Position numbers and translations under genes: made by a program
Notes under the pieces: generated by a model
What the model was told of the DNA's origin: nothing
The model's database searches: none
The model's input: the letters and a program-made list of their open reading frames with translations, nothing else
In this document: one piece after another, positions 16,454 through 23,523 of the stretch
Numbering within the stretch: position 1 is the first letter of the stretch
How the letters are laid out: every line of letters begins with the position of its first letter
Assembly: GCA_902384935.1 (NCBI GenBank)
Contig: CABMDO010000018.1
Span: 1 to 36,338 of the forward strand
Reading direction: 5' to 3'
DNA from: Candidatus Norongarragalina meridionalis
GTDB lineage: Archaea > Micrarchaeota > Micrarchaeia > Norongarragalinales > Norongarragalinaceae
DNA: 36,338 nt

Positions 16454-17063
16454 AACGGGGATTGCGGAAAAAATAGCGGCGCTGAAGATTCCCGAAGGTG
16501 CGCTTCTTGTGGCGGTTACGAAGAACGTGCCTGCGGAACGCGTCCGCGAGGCGGTGCGCGCGGGAGTGAAGGCAATAGGGGAAAACAGGGTGCAGGAAGC
16601 CAAAGAAAAGGGCGTCTCGTCCATCCGCGGTGTTGAAAAGCACTTCATCGGAAAACTGCAGTCGAACAAGTTGAAAAAAATCGTCGAACTGTTCGATGTG
16701 ATTGAAAGCGTTGATTCGCTGCGGCTTGCCGAAAAAATCAGCGCAGAGGCGAAGAAGCAGAAAAAAGTAATGCGCGTTTTCTTGCAGGTGAACGTTTCGG
16801 GAGAACCGAAGAAGGGAGGAGTGAAGCCGAACGAAGCGGCGGCATTACTCCGAAAAATGCGCGCGCTTCCTTTCCTCTCCGTCGAGGGACTGATGTGCAT
16901 CGCTTCCCGCGAAAGTCCGCGCGTGGAATTCAGAGTTCTGAAGCGCCTGTTCGATGAAGACGGCGGGCTTCTTTTTCTTTCTATGGGCATGACCGATGAT
17001 TACAAAATTGCCCTCGAAGAAGGGGCGAACGTCGTGCGCATCGGCAGGGCTATTTTTTCCTAG
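16446..17063 (+). CDS. YggS/PLPBP-family pyridoxal-phosphate homeostasis protein
   Basis: A 205-residue single-domain TIM-barrel protein of the YggS/PROSC family, which binds pyridoxal 5'-phosphate and influences PLP and amino-acid balance without known catalysis. Landmarks: Lys26 in LLVAVTKNVP (PLP Schiff base), IGENRVQEA, HFIGKLQSNK, QVNVSGEPKKGG and, near the end, LSMGMTDDYKIALEEGAN with VRIGRAIF at the phosphate site. It is about 25 residues shorter than bacterial YggS, with the loss in the region before the LSMGM motif. The start is a GTG overlapping the 32-residue ORF. The stop overlaps that of the convergent protease gene by 14 bases. Confidence 0.9.
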   Translation: MTETGIAEKIAALKIPEGALLVAVTKNVPAERVREAVRAGVKAIGENRVQEAKEKGVSSIRGVEKHFIGKLQSNKLKKIVELFDVIESVDSLRLAEKISAEAKKQKKVMRVFLQVNVSGEPKKGGVKPNEAAALLRKMRALPFLSVEGLMCIASRESPRVEFRVLKRLFDEDGGLLFLSMGMTDDYKIALEEGANVVRIGRAIFS

Positions 17064-18903
17064 AAAGCCGCGGCGGCTTCGGCGCGACGGCGGCTTCGTA
17101 TTTCCTGCGCAGCCGCTCGTAAGTCTTTTCAGATATTTTGCGTTCGAGAAGCAGGTCGTCGAGTTCGCGCTCCCTGTCGGCGTTAGAGGGCGGTTTCCTG
17201 CGGTTCGCGAGCGAGCGCGACAGCACGAATCCGCCCACGGCAACCGCGGCGAACAGGAGCAGGATTCCGAAAAGCACGACGTATTTCTGCGTCTGCGGCG
17301 GCTGGGTTGTTTCGATAACCGCGCTTACCCGCAGTTGCGGGCTGGGTGAAACCGACGGCGAGGGCACGGAAGCGTCGGCGTACGCCGCGGGAATCCTTTC
17401 CGAAAGCAGTTTCGCAAGAAGGCGCAGCTTCACCGCGTTGGCGGAATACGCGTATTCGTTGGTGCGGTTCGCCTCCTGCACGTTGTAGAGCGCGTGCCCG
17501 TAGTAAAGCATCGCCCATACCGAGGTGTTGAAGGAGGACATCGACTCGTTCGGAAGCGTTCCGCCGCCTTCGCGAGCGCTCCTGCTTCCTTCGGACATCG
17601 CCTGGGAGAACGACGCGTCCATCATGGCGGCGAGGTAATCCCCTTCCGAGAATTCCGACTGGGCGGCGTTCAGATGACGCAGCGCTTCCGCATCCGTCGC
17701 GTAAAGGGAGGCGTTCGCCTTCGACATTGCTTCGGACGCCGCCTGCCTGACGCCCAGCTCGTTCAGCGGAACCTCCGCTTCTATTTTCGCCGCTTCGGCG
17801 TTCAGTTGCACCGCGGCGTCGTACCAGTTCTGGGCGGCGGCATAGTCCTCGAACGTTGGCGCGCCGTTCTTGCTTATCGATTCGAGCTGCTGTTTCGCCC
17901 AGTGCCAGCGCATCTGCGCCGCAGCTACCCATTCCGCATTGCGCTCGTTCTTCTGCACGAACGTGACGTTCCCGAGTTTCGCATCCAGCTCCGATATCAA
18001 CGCAGACATGGATTCGGTCGAGTTTTCGAGGCCGATGGAATCGAGCGCCATCTTCGTGAGGAACAGTTCGTTCGCCGCGGAATAATAATATCCGCGCTCG
18101 AGCATCTGCCGCGACGCGTTCAGCGACGCCTGCACCTCCTGCGCGATGAGCGCGGAGTCGTTGCCCTTCGGAAGGCCGTCGAGAGTGCGCAGAAGTTCCA
18201 GTTCCTCGTTTTCGGCGACGCGCTTCATCGGAAGCAGTTCCCTCGACGCGGGAATCGGCGTCAGATTCATCGGCGCGATCAGGAGCCGGGACGAATTCAC
18301 TGCCGAACCCGCCACGGTGAACGCGAGGCGCACCGCGTCCTCTGCCTGCGATATCTCAACAACCTGCATGCCCCACGTCGCGGGCGCATACGTCGTCAAA
18401 TCGATTCCGTCCTGTATGCTCTGCGTCCGCGGGACGAGAAAAACTTTCATGCCCTGCGACGCGGCGGCTTTCGCCTTTTCCATCACGCCGCTTATCTTTC
18501 CGATGCTCCCGTCGGGCTCTATGGTGCCCGTAATCGTCATATCCCCGCGAGGCTTCCTGCCCGTGAATTCCGAATACGCGAGCACCGTCAACACGGCGCC
18601 TCCGCTCGGGCCGTCTATGACTTCCGCGTTGGCGACGACCTTGTAAAGCAAATCGTACGCCGAGACGTCGACTCCCGCGAGCCGTGCGGCGACGCGCGAC
18701 GCCGTTCGCGCGGATTCCTGCGTGTCGACGCTGATGTACGGCTCTATATCCACGTAAACGTTCCCGTTGCCGGGAATCGCCCGCGCTTCTATGGTCGTAA
18801 GCATGCCCTGGCCGTTGGCGTCGACCGCCGGCGCGTGCATCGTGGAGAGCGCCGACGCTAAAACCGCCAGCGAAAACAATGCGATTAGGGAAAGCCGTCT
18901 CAT
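17050..18903 (-). CDS. Secreted, membrane-anchored Lon-like serine protease (S16)
   Basis: A 617-residue protein with a signal peptide (residues 1-18) and a Lon proteolytic domain at about 30-200 without any ATPase domain. Ser100 in DGPSGG and Lys143 in GVMEKAKAA are 43 residues apart, exactly as in the Lon catalytic dyad. Residues about 210-530 are helical and Ala-rich. One membrane helix lies at 540-563 (KYVVLFGILLLFAAVAVGGF), followed by a cytoplasmic tail containing ELDDLLLERKISEKTYERL, which resembles a SHOCT motif. The protease domain therefore faces outside. It is probably ATP-independent surface proteolysis or processing; the substrate is unknown. The small gene 12 bases upstream is likely in the same operon. 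GAGTGAT just before the ATG serves as ribosome site. Confidence 0.88.
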   Translation of the reverse strand: MRRLSLIALFSLAVLASALSTMHAPAVDANGQGMLTTIEARAIPGNGNVYVDIEPYISVDTQESARTASRVAARLAGVDVSAYDLLYKVVANAEVIDGPSGGAVLTVLAYSEFTGRKPRGDMTITGTIEPDGSIGKISGVMEKAKAAASQGMKVFLVPRTQSIQDGIDLTTYAPATWGMQVVEISQAEDAVRLAFTVAGSAVNSSRLLIAPMNLTPIPASRELLPMKRVAENEELELLRTLDGLPKGNDSALIAQEVQASLNASRQMLERGYYYSAANELFLTKMALDSIGLENSTESMSALISELDAKLGNVTFVQKNERNAEWVAAAQMRWHWAKQQLESISKNGAPTFEDYAAAQNWYDAAVQLNAEAAKIEAEVPLNELGVRQAASEAMSKANASLYATDAEALRHLNAAQSEFSEGDYLAAMMDASFSQAMSEGSRSAREGGGTLPNESMSSFNTSVWAMLYYGHALYNVQEANRTNEYAYSANAVKLRLLAKLLSERIPAAYADASVPSPSVSPSPQLRVSAVIETTQPPQTQKYVVLFGILLLFAAVAVGGFVLSRSLANRRKPPSNADRERELDDLLLERKISEKTYERLRRKYEAAVAPKPPRLSRKK

Positions 18904-18915
18904 TGAATCACTCGC

Positions 18916-19188
18916 TTATTTTCCGAGAATGCTTTTCAGGGCGCGGAATTCCGAGTCGTGTATCGCGAACGTCACGGTTTCGCGGCTTCCCAGCATGTCG
19001 TAGTACGCGAGTTCCGCCTCGACTTTTCCGAGCGCGAGGGAGCCTTTTTTCGTAATGCTTTCCACGTAGCCCTTCTTGACGTCGCGAGCCCTTTTTCCGA
19101 GACGCAGGGTTATGCGATCCTCGAACACGTCGATGCCGCCGACGCCGTCTGCTGTCTGGGCTGAGAACGAACGCTGGGGCTTTTCCAT
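18916..19188 (-). CDS. Uncharacterised 90-residue beta-rich protein, partner of the S16 protease gene
   Basis: A small cytosolic protein with short beta segments (GIDVFEDRITLRLG, YVESITKKGSLALG, ETVTFAIHD) and a final helix (EFRALKSILGK). The order of strands ending in one helix resembles a PH-like domain, which is inference only. GAGGTG lies 8 bases before the ATG, giving a firm start. It is followed after 12 bases by the secreted Lon-like protease, whose tail carries a SHOCT-like motif; PH-like and SHOCT modules often occur together in membrane-associated proteins. No catalytic residues are evident. Confidence 0.68.
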   Translation of the reverse strand: MEKPQRSFSAQTADGVGGIDVFEDRITLRLGKRARDVKKGYVESITKKGSLALGKVEAELAYYDMLGSRETVTFAIHDSEFRALKSILGK

Positions 19189-19238
19189 GACCGTTGCACC
19201 TCTCGAATGACGCGCGCCTTGGGCAAGACGCGCGAGGA

Positions 19239-19246
19239 TTATAAAG
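19239..19246 (+). promoter_or_regulatory. TATA box of tRNA-Ser
   Basis: TTATAAAG, centred about 28 bases before the tRNA start at 19271. A second AT-rich tract, AATATATAA at 19252-19260, is too close to the tRNA to be its TATA box and may serve the divergent minus-strand gene. Confidence 0.5.
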
Positions 19247-19270
19247 CGCCCAATATATAAATATTGGACT

Positions 19271-19446
19271 GCCGGGGTGGCGGAACCAGGTAACGCGCTA
19301 GACTCGAGGCACTTTTTTCTTTCTTTGATAAGAAAGAAAAACCTGCACTAAAAGAAAGAGGCAGGAGTGCACTAGAAAAGAAAGAGGGACTGCGCGAGCA
19401 ATCTAGTGAGCTTCGGCTTGTGCGAGTTCAAATCTCGTCCCCGGCG
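19271..19446 (+). tRNA. tRNA-Ser (anticodon CGA) with a 92-nt intron
   Basis: Exons 19271-19308 and 19401-19446 fold as a class II tRNA: acceptor GCCGGGG/CCCCGGC, D stem GCG/CGC, anticodon stem CTAGA/TCTAG, loop CT-CGA-G plus A from exon 2, an extended variable arm GAGC-TTCG-GCTT, and T arm GCGAG-TTCAAAT-CTCGT. The discriminator is G, as in archaeal tRNA-Ser; Leu would have A. The intron (19309-19400) sits after position 37. A CTCG/CGAG 4-bp helix with a 3-nt CAA bulge on the exon 2 side fits a relaxed bulge-helix element for splicing endonuclease; the helix on the intron side is weak. A TATA box lies upstream and a hairpin terminator downstream. CCA is not encoded. Confidence 0.93.
19309..19400 (+). 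other. tRNA-Ser intron forming a three-way junction; shared element copy 2
   Basis: Inside the intron GCACT (19309-19313) pairs with AGTGC (19366-19370) and encloses two adjoining hairpins: a 12-bp TTTTTCTTTCTT/AAGAAAGAAAAA stem (19314-19325/19330-19341) with a TGAT loop, and CCTGC/GCAGG (19342-19346/19361-19365). No base is left unpaired at the junction. GCACTTTTT and the 17-base AAAACCTGCACTAAAAG (19338-19354) are shared with 13507-13558. A degenerate second TGCACTAgAAAAGAAAGAGG follows at 19368-19387. Confidence 0.6.
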
Positions 19447-19453
19447 TACCCGC

Positions 19454-19484
19454 AAGGGGGGTTCCACCCCCCTTTCAGTTTTAC
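19454..19484 (+). terminator. Hairpin terminator after tRNA-Ser
   Basis: A 9-bp stem AAGGGGGGT/ACCCCCCTT with a TCC loop, followed by TTCAGTTTT, starts 8 bases after the tRNA. It resembles an intrinsic terminator and also separates the tRNA from the convergent 40-codon ORF. Confidence 0.65.
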
Positions 19485-19498
19485 GATCCTAACATACG

Positions 19499-19621
19499 CT
19501 AAGGATTTAATTTATCACAAATAACGACAAAGTCAGTCTGTTCTCTTTCGGCGCGCAGTGGTCCCAAATCGAGTTTCTCTTTCGTCGTCCTTGGAAGGAC
19601 GAAACATTGTCCGCTTCCCAT
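19499..19621 (-). CDS. Predicted 40-residue protein with a strong ribosome site
   Basis: A short minus-strand ORF from ATG 19621 to TAG 19499. GAGGTG (19627-19632) sits exactly 5 bases before the ATG, the same site and spacing as the S-layer gene. A TATA-like CTTTTATAAC lies about 65 bases upstream. The product is hydrophilic, starts MGSGQCFVLPRTTKEKL, contains two Cys and ends FVVICDKLNP; it has no membrane helix. Codon use is more AT-rich than the neighbours. It fills the otherwise empty stretch between acylphosphatase and tRNA-Ser. It may be a true small protein or the remnant of a larger gene; the family is not recognised. Confidence 0.5.
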   Translation of the reverse strand: MGSGQCFVLPRTTKEKLDLGPLRAEREQTDFVVICDKLNP

Positions 19622-19704
19622 TTTTACACCTCTTTCGAGATGCAAAGATATTACTAGGCGTCATAGAAAAAGCCATATGTTATAAAAGTTATAATGTCGG
19701 TGCG

Positions 19705-19977
19705 CTAGTGCAAACGCTTGAAGTCGGAGAACGCCCCGCTCGCCTCGCTCCATATTACCTGCGTGCGTTCGACGTGGCGCGTGCCGTCGCGCACCTGTAT
19801 CGCCTTGACGAAGCGCTCGGCGTCCGCGTCCTCCCCCTCGGCGACTATGGAAACCGAACCATCGGATTCGTTCTTCACCCAGCCGACGATGTTGTTCATG
19901 CGGGCGCGGGTTTCGACGAACGAACGGTAGAAAACGCCCTGCACGTCCCCGAAAACGCGGATTTCCGCACGCTTCAT
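19705..19977 (-). CDS. acyP: Acylphosphatase
   Basis: A 90-residue protein with the full acylphosphatase signature. GDVQGVFYRSF holds the phosphate-binding loop and catalytic Arg18, and GWVKNESDGSV holds the catalytic Asn36. The enzyme hydrolyses carboxyl-phosphate bonds such as acetyl or aspartyl phosphate. The length is normal for the family. The gene starts 10 bases after the leuS stop on the same strand, so it is probably the distal gene of a leuS-acyP transcript. There is no clear ribosome site beyond GTGAGCGTGAT in front of the ATG. Confidence 0.94.
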   Translation of the reverse strand: MKRAEIRVFGDVQGVFYRSFVETRARMNNIVGWVKNESDGSVSIVAEGEDADAERFVKAIQVRDGTRHVERTQVIWSEASGAFSDFKRLH

Positions 19978-19987
19978 GTTATCACGC

Positions 19988-22846
19988 TCACTCTACGGTA
20001 ATGGCCGGCTTCAGCGGCATCGCCTTTTCCTTCCGTTCGCTCTTGGAGTCCTCCTCCTTCTCTACCGCCACCTGCGCCCCAAGTTCCTTCGATAGGAAGT
20101 CGGCTGCCTGCGCAAGCACCGCCTTCTCGTCGAGCTCGCGAATCTTCGCGGCGGAAAGGACGTAGAAGTTCTTGGCGGCGTAAAGGGAAAGGGCGTCCTC
20201 GCCGGTAATAGCGTCCGCGGAAGGGGCGCTTTCGAGCATCTTCGCGAGGGCGTCGCGCTTCGCTTTGGAAGCGACGGTCAGCGTTATTTTCGCTATTTTC
20301 CTCGGCTGCTTTCTCGTCAGCATGGCGATTATTTCCTTCGCGTCCGAGGCCGCTTTCAGCACGTAATCCTCGGCGATTTGCGCCTTCTCATTTATGAGTT
20401 TTTCGTCGACAGCCGGCCACTCCGCTACGCTCACGAAGCCCTTGCCGCCGCTTTTCTCCCACAATTCCTCGCAAAGGTGCGGCATAACGGGCGCGAGCAT
20501 GCGTATCCACTTCGGAAGAACGCATTTCGCCACGTAATCAAGCTCTTCGCGCGAGGCGCGCTTCTGCAGGTGCTCGAACTGGTTGAGCACGCGGTAGAAC
20601 GAAACCTGAACGTAGTCGCGCAGCCGCAGCTCCTCGAGCGCCTGCGTGCTTTCCTTCAGCGCACCCTCGAAGTTGCTGAGGAACCAGCGCGCGGCGTCGC
20701 CCTCCTTTCCCGGGCGCTTGGCCGCGTCCGTCATCCCCTCGCACAGCGACGCGAATTTTGCGACGCTTCGCCTCGCGCTCTCTATGTCCTTCCTGCGGAA
20801 ATCGAGCGTTCCCGCCATGTCGGCGGAGGAAACCATGTACAATCGGAAGAGATCGGCGCCGTAGTTCTTCGCCACGTCGTCCAGAAGAACGACGTTTCCC
20901 TTGCTCTTGCTCATCTTGGTGCCCTCGCTTATCACCATTTCGTTGAGCGAGATTCCCTTGGGCCAATGCTCGCGCGGAAATACGGCGGTGTGGGCGAAAA
21001 TCATGAAACTCAGGTGGTTCGTGATATGCGAGACGCCGGTATGCCGCAAATCGTTCGGGTACCAGTACAGGAAATCGGCGCGCGTATCGTCGAGGACGTT
21101 CTTGGGCACCGAAGGCTCGCCGCTCCCTTCGCCCAGGAATACGTAGTCGAAGAACGCGGGCGTAAGCTTGTCCTCGGTTATGCCATGCTCGCGGATTTTC
21201 TTGATTGCGATGTAGAAAGCCATATAGAGGGTGGAATCGCTCAGCGACTCGATTATCCATTTGTCGTCGAAGGGAAGCTTCGTCCCGAGCCCTCGCCTGC
21301 GCGCGCAGGGGCGCTTGTCCAGCCATGCGAAGACGTCCCTGAACTGCTTGCGGTAAATCTCGGGATGAATCAGCATGTCTTCGAGGCACGAATACGATTT
21401 CTCCTTCCAGCCTTTGGCGTTGAAATCGATGAACCATTGTTCCGGCATTATCGCCGCGAGCACGGTTCCGCCGCACCTGCACTGCGCCGGCCTGCTGATT
21501 TCGTGGAACTCGTCGGCAAGCCCGTCGCGCATCAGCCACGCCCCCACGTCCTCCTTCGCTTTCTCGACGGAAGAGCCCGCGAACACGGAGCAGTTGTCCA
21601 GCATGACGCCGCCGTAGTATTCCGCCTTGTACAGCTCTGCGGTTGCCTTGTCGAGCGCGCTCTTGTCTTTTATGCTTTTAATCTTCATGCGCTCCACTAT
21701 TTCAACAGCCGGGAATTCGCCGAATCCCGGCGTCCTGATTAGCGCTATCGGCTTTATCGCTTCGACTTTCTCCTTCAATCCGGGATATTTCGCAAGGGTT
21801 TTTTCGTCCTTTTTCACGTCCTCGATTCCGATGTAGTCGTAGGGCGCATGCGCGGGGACGGAGTGAACGAAGCCCGACGCATGGTTCGGGTCCACGAACG
21901 ACGACGGAAGGATGGGAATCGTCCTGCCGAGCGGCTCGATGCAGTCCTTCCCAACGAAATAATCGCCCTTGTGTTCGCCGACGACTTCGAACTTCTTTCC
22001 CTGCAAACGCAGCTTCTCCACCGCCTGCGCGCTGACGAACCAGTACTCGAACCGCGGCTTCCTGCGCTTGTCGCCCTCGATTGGGAACGCTATCTTCGAA
22101 TACGCCGCTTCGGGGTTGACGAATGCGTTCGTGATGCCGAACACCGTTTCCGGGCGGAGCGTGCACGAGATGATGAACCCGTCCTCGAATTTCGACTTCA
22201 AGGCGTAGAAATGCTGCAGCTCCACCGGGTCGGTGTCTCCGTCGCGGATGTCGTCCTCTCCGACGGCGTTGGCGCACTTGGTGCAATAAAGAATCGGGTA
22301 GGATGCCTGAACGAGATAGCCCGCCGCTTTGTATTTCTTGAACTGCCATTCCACGAAGCGGTTGTATTCCTTGTCGCCCGTCGTGAACTGCCTGCTCAAA
22401 TCCAGGGAGAATCCCATGCGCTTGAAGTCGTAGACGAGTTTCTGCGAGAAATATTTCACGAGGTTCCACGGCTCTTTGAAGGACGAAACGATTTCCCCGA
22501 TTTTCTTCGCGTCCTTCTCGTAGATGCCCACGTAATTCTTGTAAAGCTCTATTGTCGCCGCATCGCCGTCCGAGATGCGCGAACTCACGCCGAGAACAGG
22601 CGTGCCGGTTATGTGGAACGCCATGGGCCACAAAACGTTGTATCCCGCCATCCGCTTGTAGCGCGCTATCACGTCGCCGTTCACGTACGTCCTGCCGTGC
22701 CCCACGTGGAGGTTGCCCGAAACGTACGGGTACGGGACGGTGAAGAAGAATTTCTCGCGTTTTTCCTCGCGCTTCGGCTCGAACGCCTTTTCGCCGAACC
22801 AGCGCTCCTGCCACTTTTTCTCAATGGAGGCAAAATCGTATTCCAA
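19988..22846 (-). CDS. leuS: Leucyl-tRNA synthetase, archaeal type
   Basis: A 952-residue class I aminoacyl-tRNA synthetase that charges tRNA-Leu. [19 protein letters not shown] contains the HIGH-type motif (HVGH), and [12 protein letters not shown] near residue 640 is the KMSKS loop. The CP1 editing domain lies between them, and the C-terminal anticodon-binding and tail domains have the archaeal/eukaryal arrangement and usual length. The start codon is TTG, supported by GGTGGT 6 bases upstream and by the conserved first helix ([15 protein letters not shown]). The small secreted protein gene ends 49 bases upstream; acylphosphatase follows downstream. Confidence 0.96.
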   Translation of the reverse strand: MEYDFASIEKKWQERWFGEKAFEPKREEKREKFFFTVPYPYVSGNLHVGHGRTYVNGDVIARYKRMAGYNVLWPMAFHITGTPVLGVSSRISDGDAATIELYKNYVGIYEKDAKKIGEIVSSFKEPWNLVKYFSQKLVYDFKRMGFSLDLSRQFTTGDKEYNRFVEWQFKKYKAAGYLVQASYPILYCTKCANAVGEDDIRDGDTDPVELQHFYALKSKFEDGFIISCTLRPETVFGITNAFVNPEAAYSKIAFPIEGDKRRKPRFEYWFVSAQAVEKLRLQGKKFEVVGEHKGDYFVGKDCIEPLGRTIPILPSSFVDPNHASGFVHSVPAHAPYDYIGIEDVKKDEKTLAKYPGLKEKVEAIKPIALIRTPGFGEFPAVEIVERMKIKSIKDKSALDKATAELYKAEYYGGVMLDNCSVFAGSSVEKAKEDVGAWLMRDGLADEFHEISRPAQCRCGGTVLAAIMPEQWFIDFNAKGWKEKSYSCLEDMLIHPEIYRKQFRDVFAWLDKRPCARRRGLGTKLPFDDKWIIESLSDSTLYMAFYIAIKKIREHGITEDKLTPAFFDYVFLGEGSGEPSVPKNVLDDTRADFLYWYPNDLRHTGVSHITNHLSFMIFAHTAVFPREHWPKGISLNEMVISEGTKMSKSKGNVVLLDDVAKNYGADLFRLYMVSSADMAGTLDFRRKDIESARRSVAKFASLCEGMTDAAKRPGKEGDAARWFLSNFEGALKESTQALEELRLRDYVQVSFYRVLNQFEHLQKRASREELDYVAKCVLPKWIRMLAPVMPHLCEELWEKSGGKGFVSVAEWPAVDEKLINEKAQIAEDYVLKAASDAKEIIAMLTRKQPRKIAKITLTVASKAKRDALAKMLESAPSADAITGEDALSLYAAKNFYVLSAAKIRELDEKAVLAQAADFLSKELGAQVAVEKEEDSKSERKEKAMPLKPAITVE

Positions 22847-22849
22847 CTA

Positions 22850-22857
22850 GTACCACC
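22850..22857 (-). promoter_or_regulatory. Ribosome-binding site deciding the TTG start of leuS
   Basis: On the minus strand CGGTGGTA precedes the TTG start by about 5 bases and complements the archaeal 16S 3' end. No ATG or GTG occurs in frame before the conserved N-terminal helix, so TTG is the start. Confidence 0.55.
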
Positions 22858-22895
22858 GATGGAAAACCTTAGGGCGGGGTTGTTTTTAGACGTTT

Positions 22896-23309
22896 TTATT
22901 TAGAGTAGGCGACGATTTTAACCGTCTTCGAACCCTTGGCGCCCGCGTTCGCGTCGTCAAGGCGTATGTAGACGACTCCGTCGTACGCTTCGCCTGGCTG
23001 CAGCGCGACGCGGTCCACGAACGCCCCTTCCTTGGTGTAAATCTCGAATATCGCGGTCGGCTGGCGCTCCACGCCGGCGGGCGCGCCCACCACCTCTACG
23101 AGGCGCAGGAACATGCCATTCGCAAGAGCCATCTCGTTCGCCTGCATCTCGCGCGACGCGCTCACCGAAGGCGCGTCCTGCTGTTCGGATGCGACGGCCC
23201 AGCCCGTCATGACGCTCTGCTTCTGCGCAGGCGGCGCGATGCTCCCCGAAACGTTCAGGTAAATCGCGAAGAGCACGAACACCCCGAGCAGGAGAAAAGC
23301 GGTTTTCAT
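22896..23309 (-). CDS. Small secreted or anchored protein with an S-layer-like domain
   Basis: A 137-residue protein. Residues 1-20 are a hydrophobic signal or anchor (LLLGVFVLFAIYLNV), then a low-complexity stretch and, from about residue 64, a beta domain that aligns with residues about 313-388 of the neighbouring S-layer protein. Shared positions include NG...L, QP.A.F..Y...G...D, LQP...Y, G.V.I.L.DA..G..G and a final S.K. By hand I count about 22 identities in 75 positions. No Cys is present, so it is not a lipoprotein. A TATA-like CTTTTTATCC lies about 25 bases before the ATG. It may act as an S-layer accessory or anchor; that is inference. It is followed by leuS. Confidence 0.7.
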   Translation of the reverse strand: MKTAFLLLGVFVLFAIYLNVSGSIAPPAQKQSVMTGWAVASEQQDAPSVSASREMQANEMALANGMFLRLVEVVGAPAGVERQPTAIFEIYTKEGAFVDRVALQPGEAYDGVVYIRLDDANAGAKGSKTVKIVAYSK

Positions 23310-23481
23310 GATTTTGAGAGGGCGGAGAGGGATAAAAAGGTTGCGTTTCTGCGACTGGAATCAATGTCGCAGGGGATGCGGTGGGCGGGAATTAAGGGGC
23401 GAGCCGAAATGTCCGCGACGCGCCCTACGCCGACGAAAAGCGCGAGGGCATTACTCCCGCTTGCGCTGAACGGGCTAAAAC

Positions 23482-23514
23482 AAAAAAAGAAGGGGAAAGG
23501 GGGCTTTCGCCCCC
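23482..23514 (-). terminator. Intrinsic terminator of the S-layer gene
   Basis: On the minus strand GGGGGC-GAAA-GCCCCC (23499-23514) forms a perfect 6-bp GC stem capped by a GNRA tetraloop, followed by TTTCCCC and then TTCTTTTTTT. It begins 9 bases after the S-layer stop codon and is the clearest terminator in the window. Confidence 0.8.
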
Positions 23515-23523
23515 AAAATCAAA

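Noticed and set aside
19271-19446. Reading this gene as tRNA-Leu because of its long variable arm
   Set aside because: The anticodon in register with the stem CTAGA/TCTAG is CGA, and the discriminator base is G, both of which indicate Ser.
19558-20001. Plus-strand ORF of 147 codons opposite acyP
   Set aside because: It is antisense to acylphosphatase, which has all family motifs, and starts in AT-rich intergenic sequence without signals.
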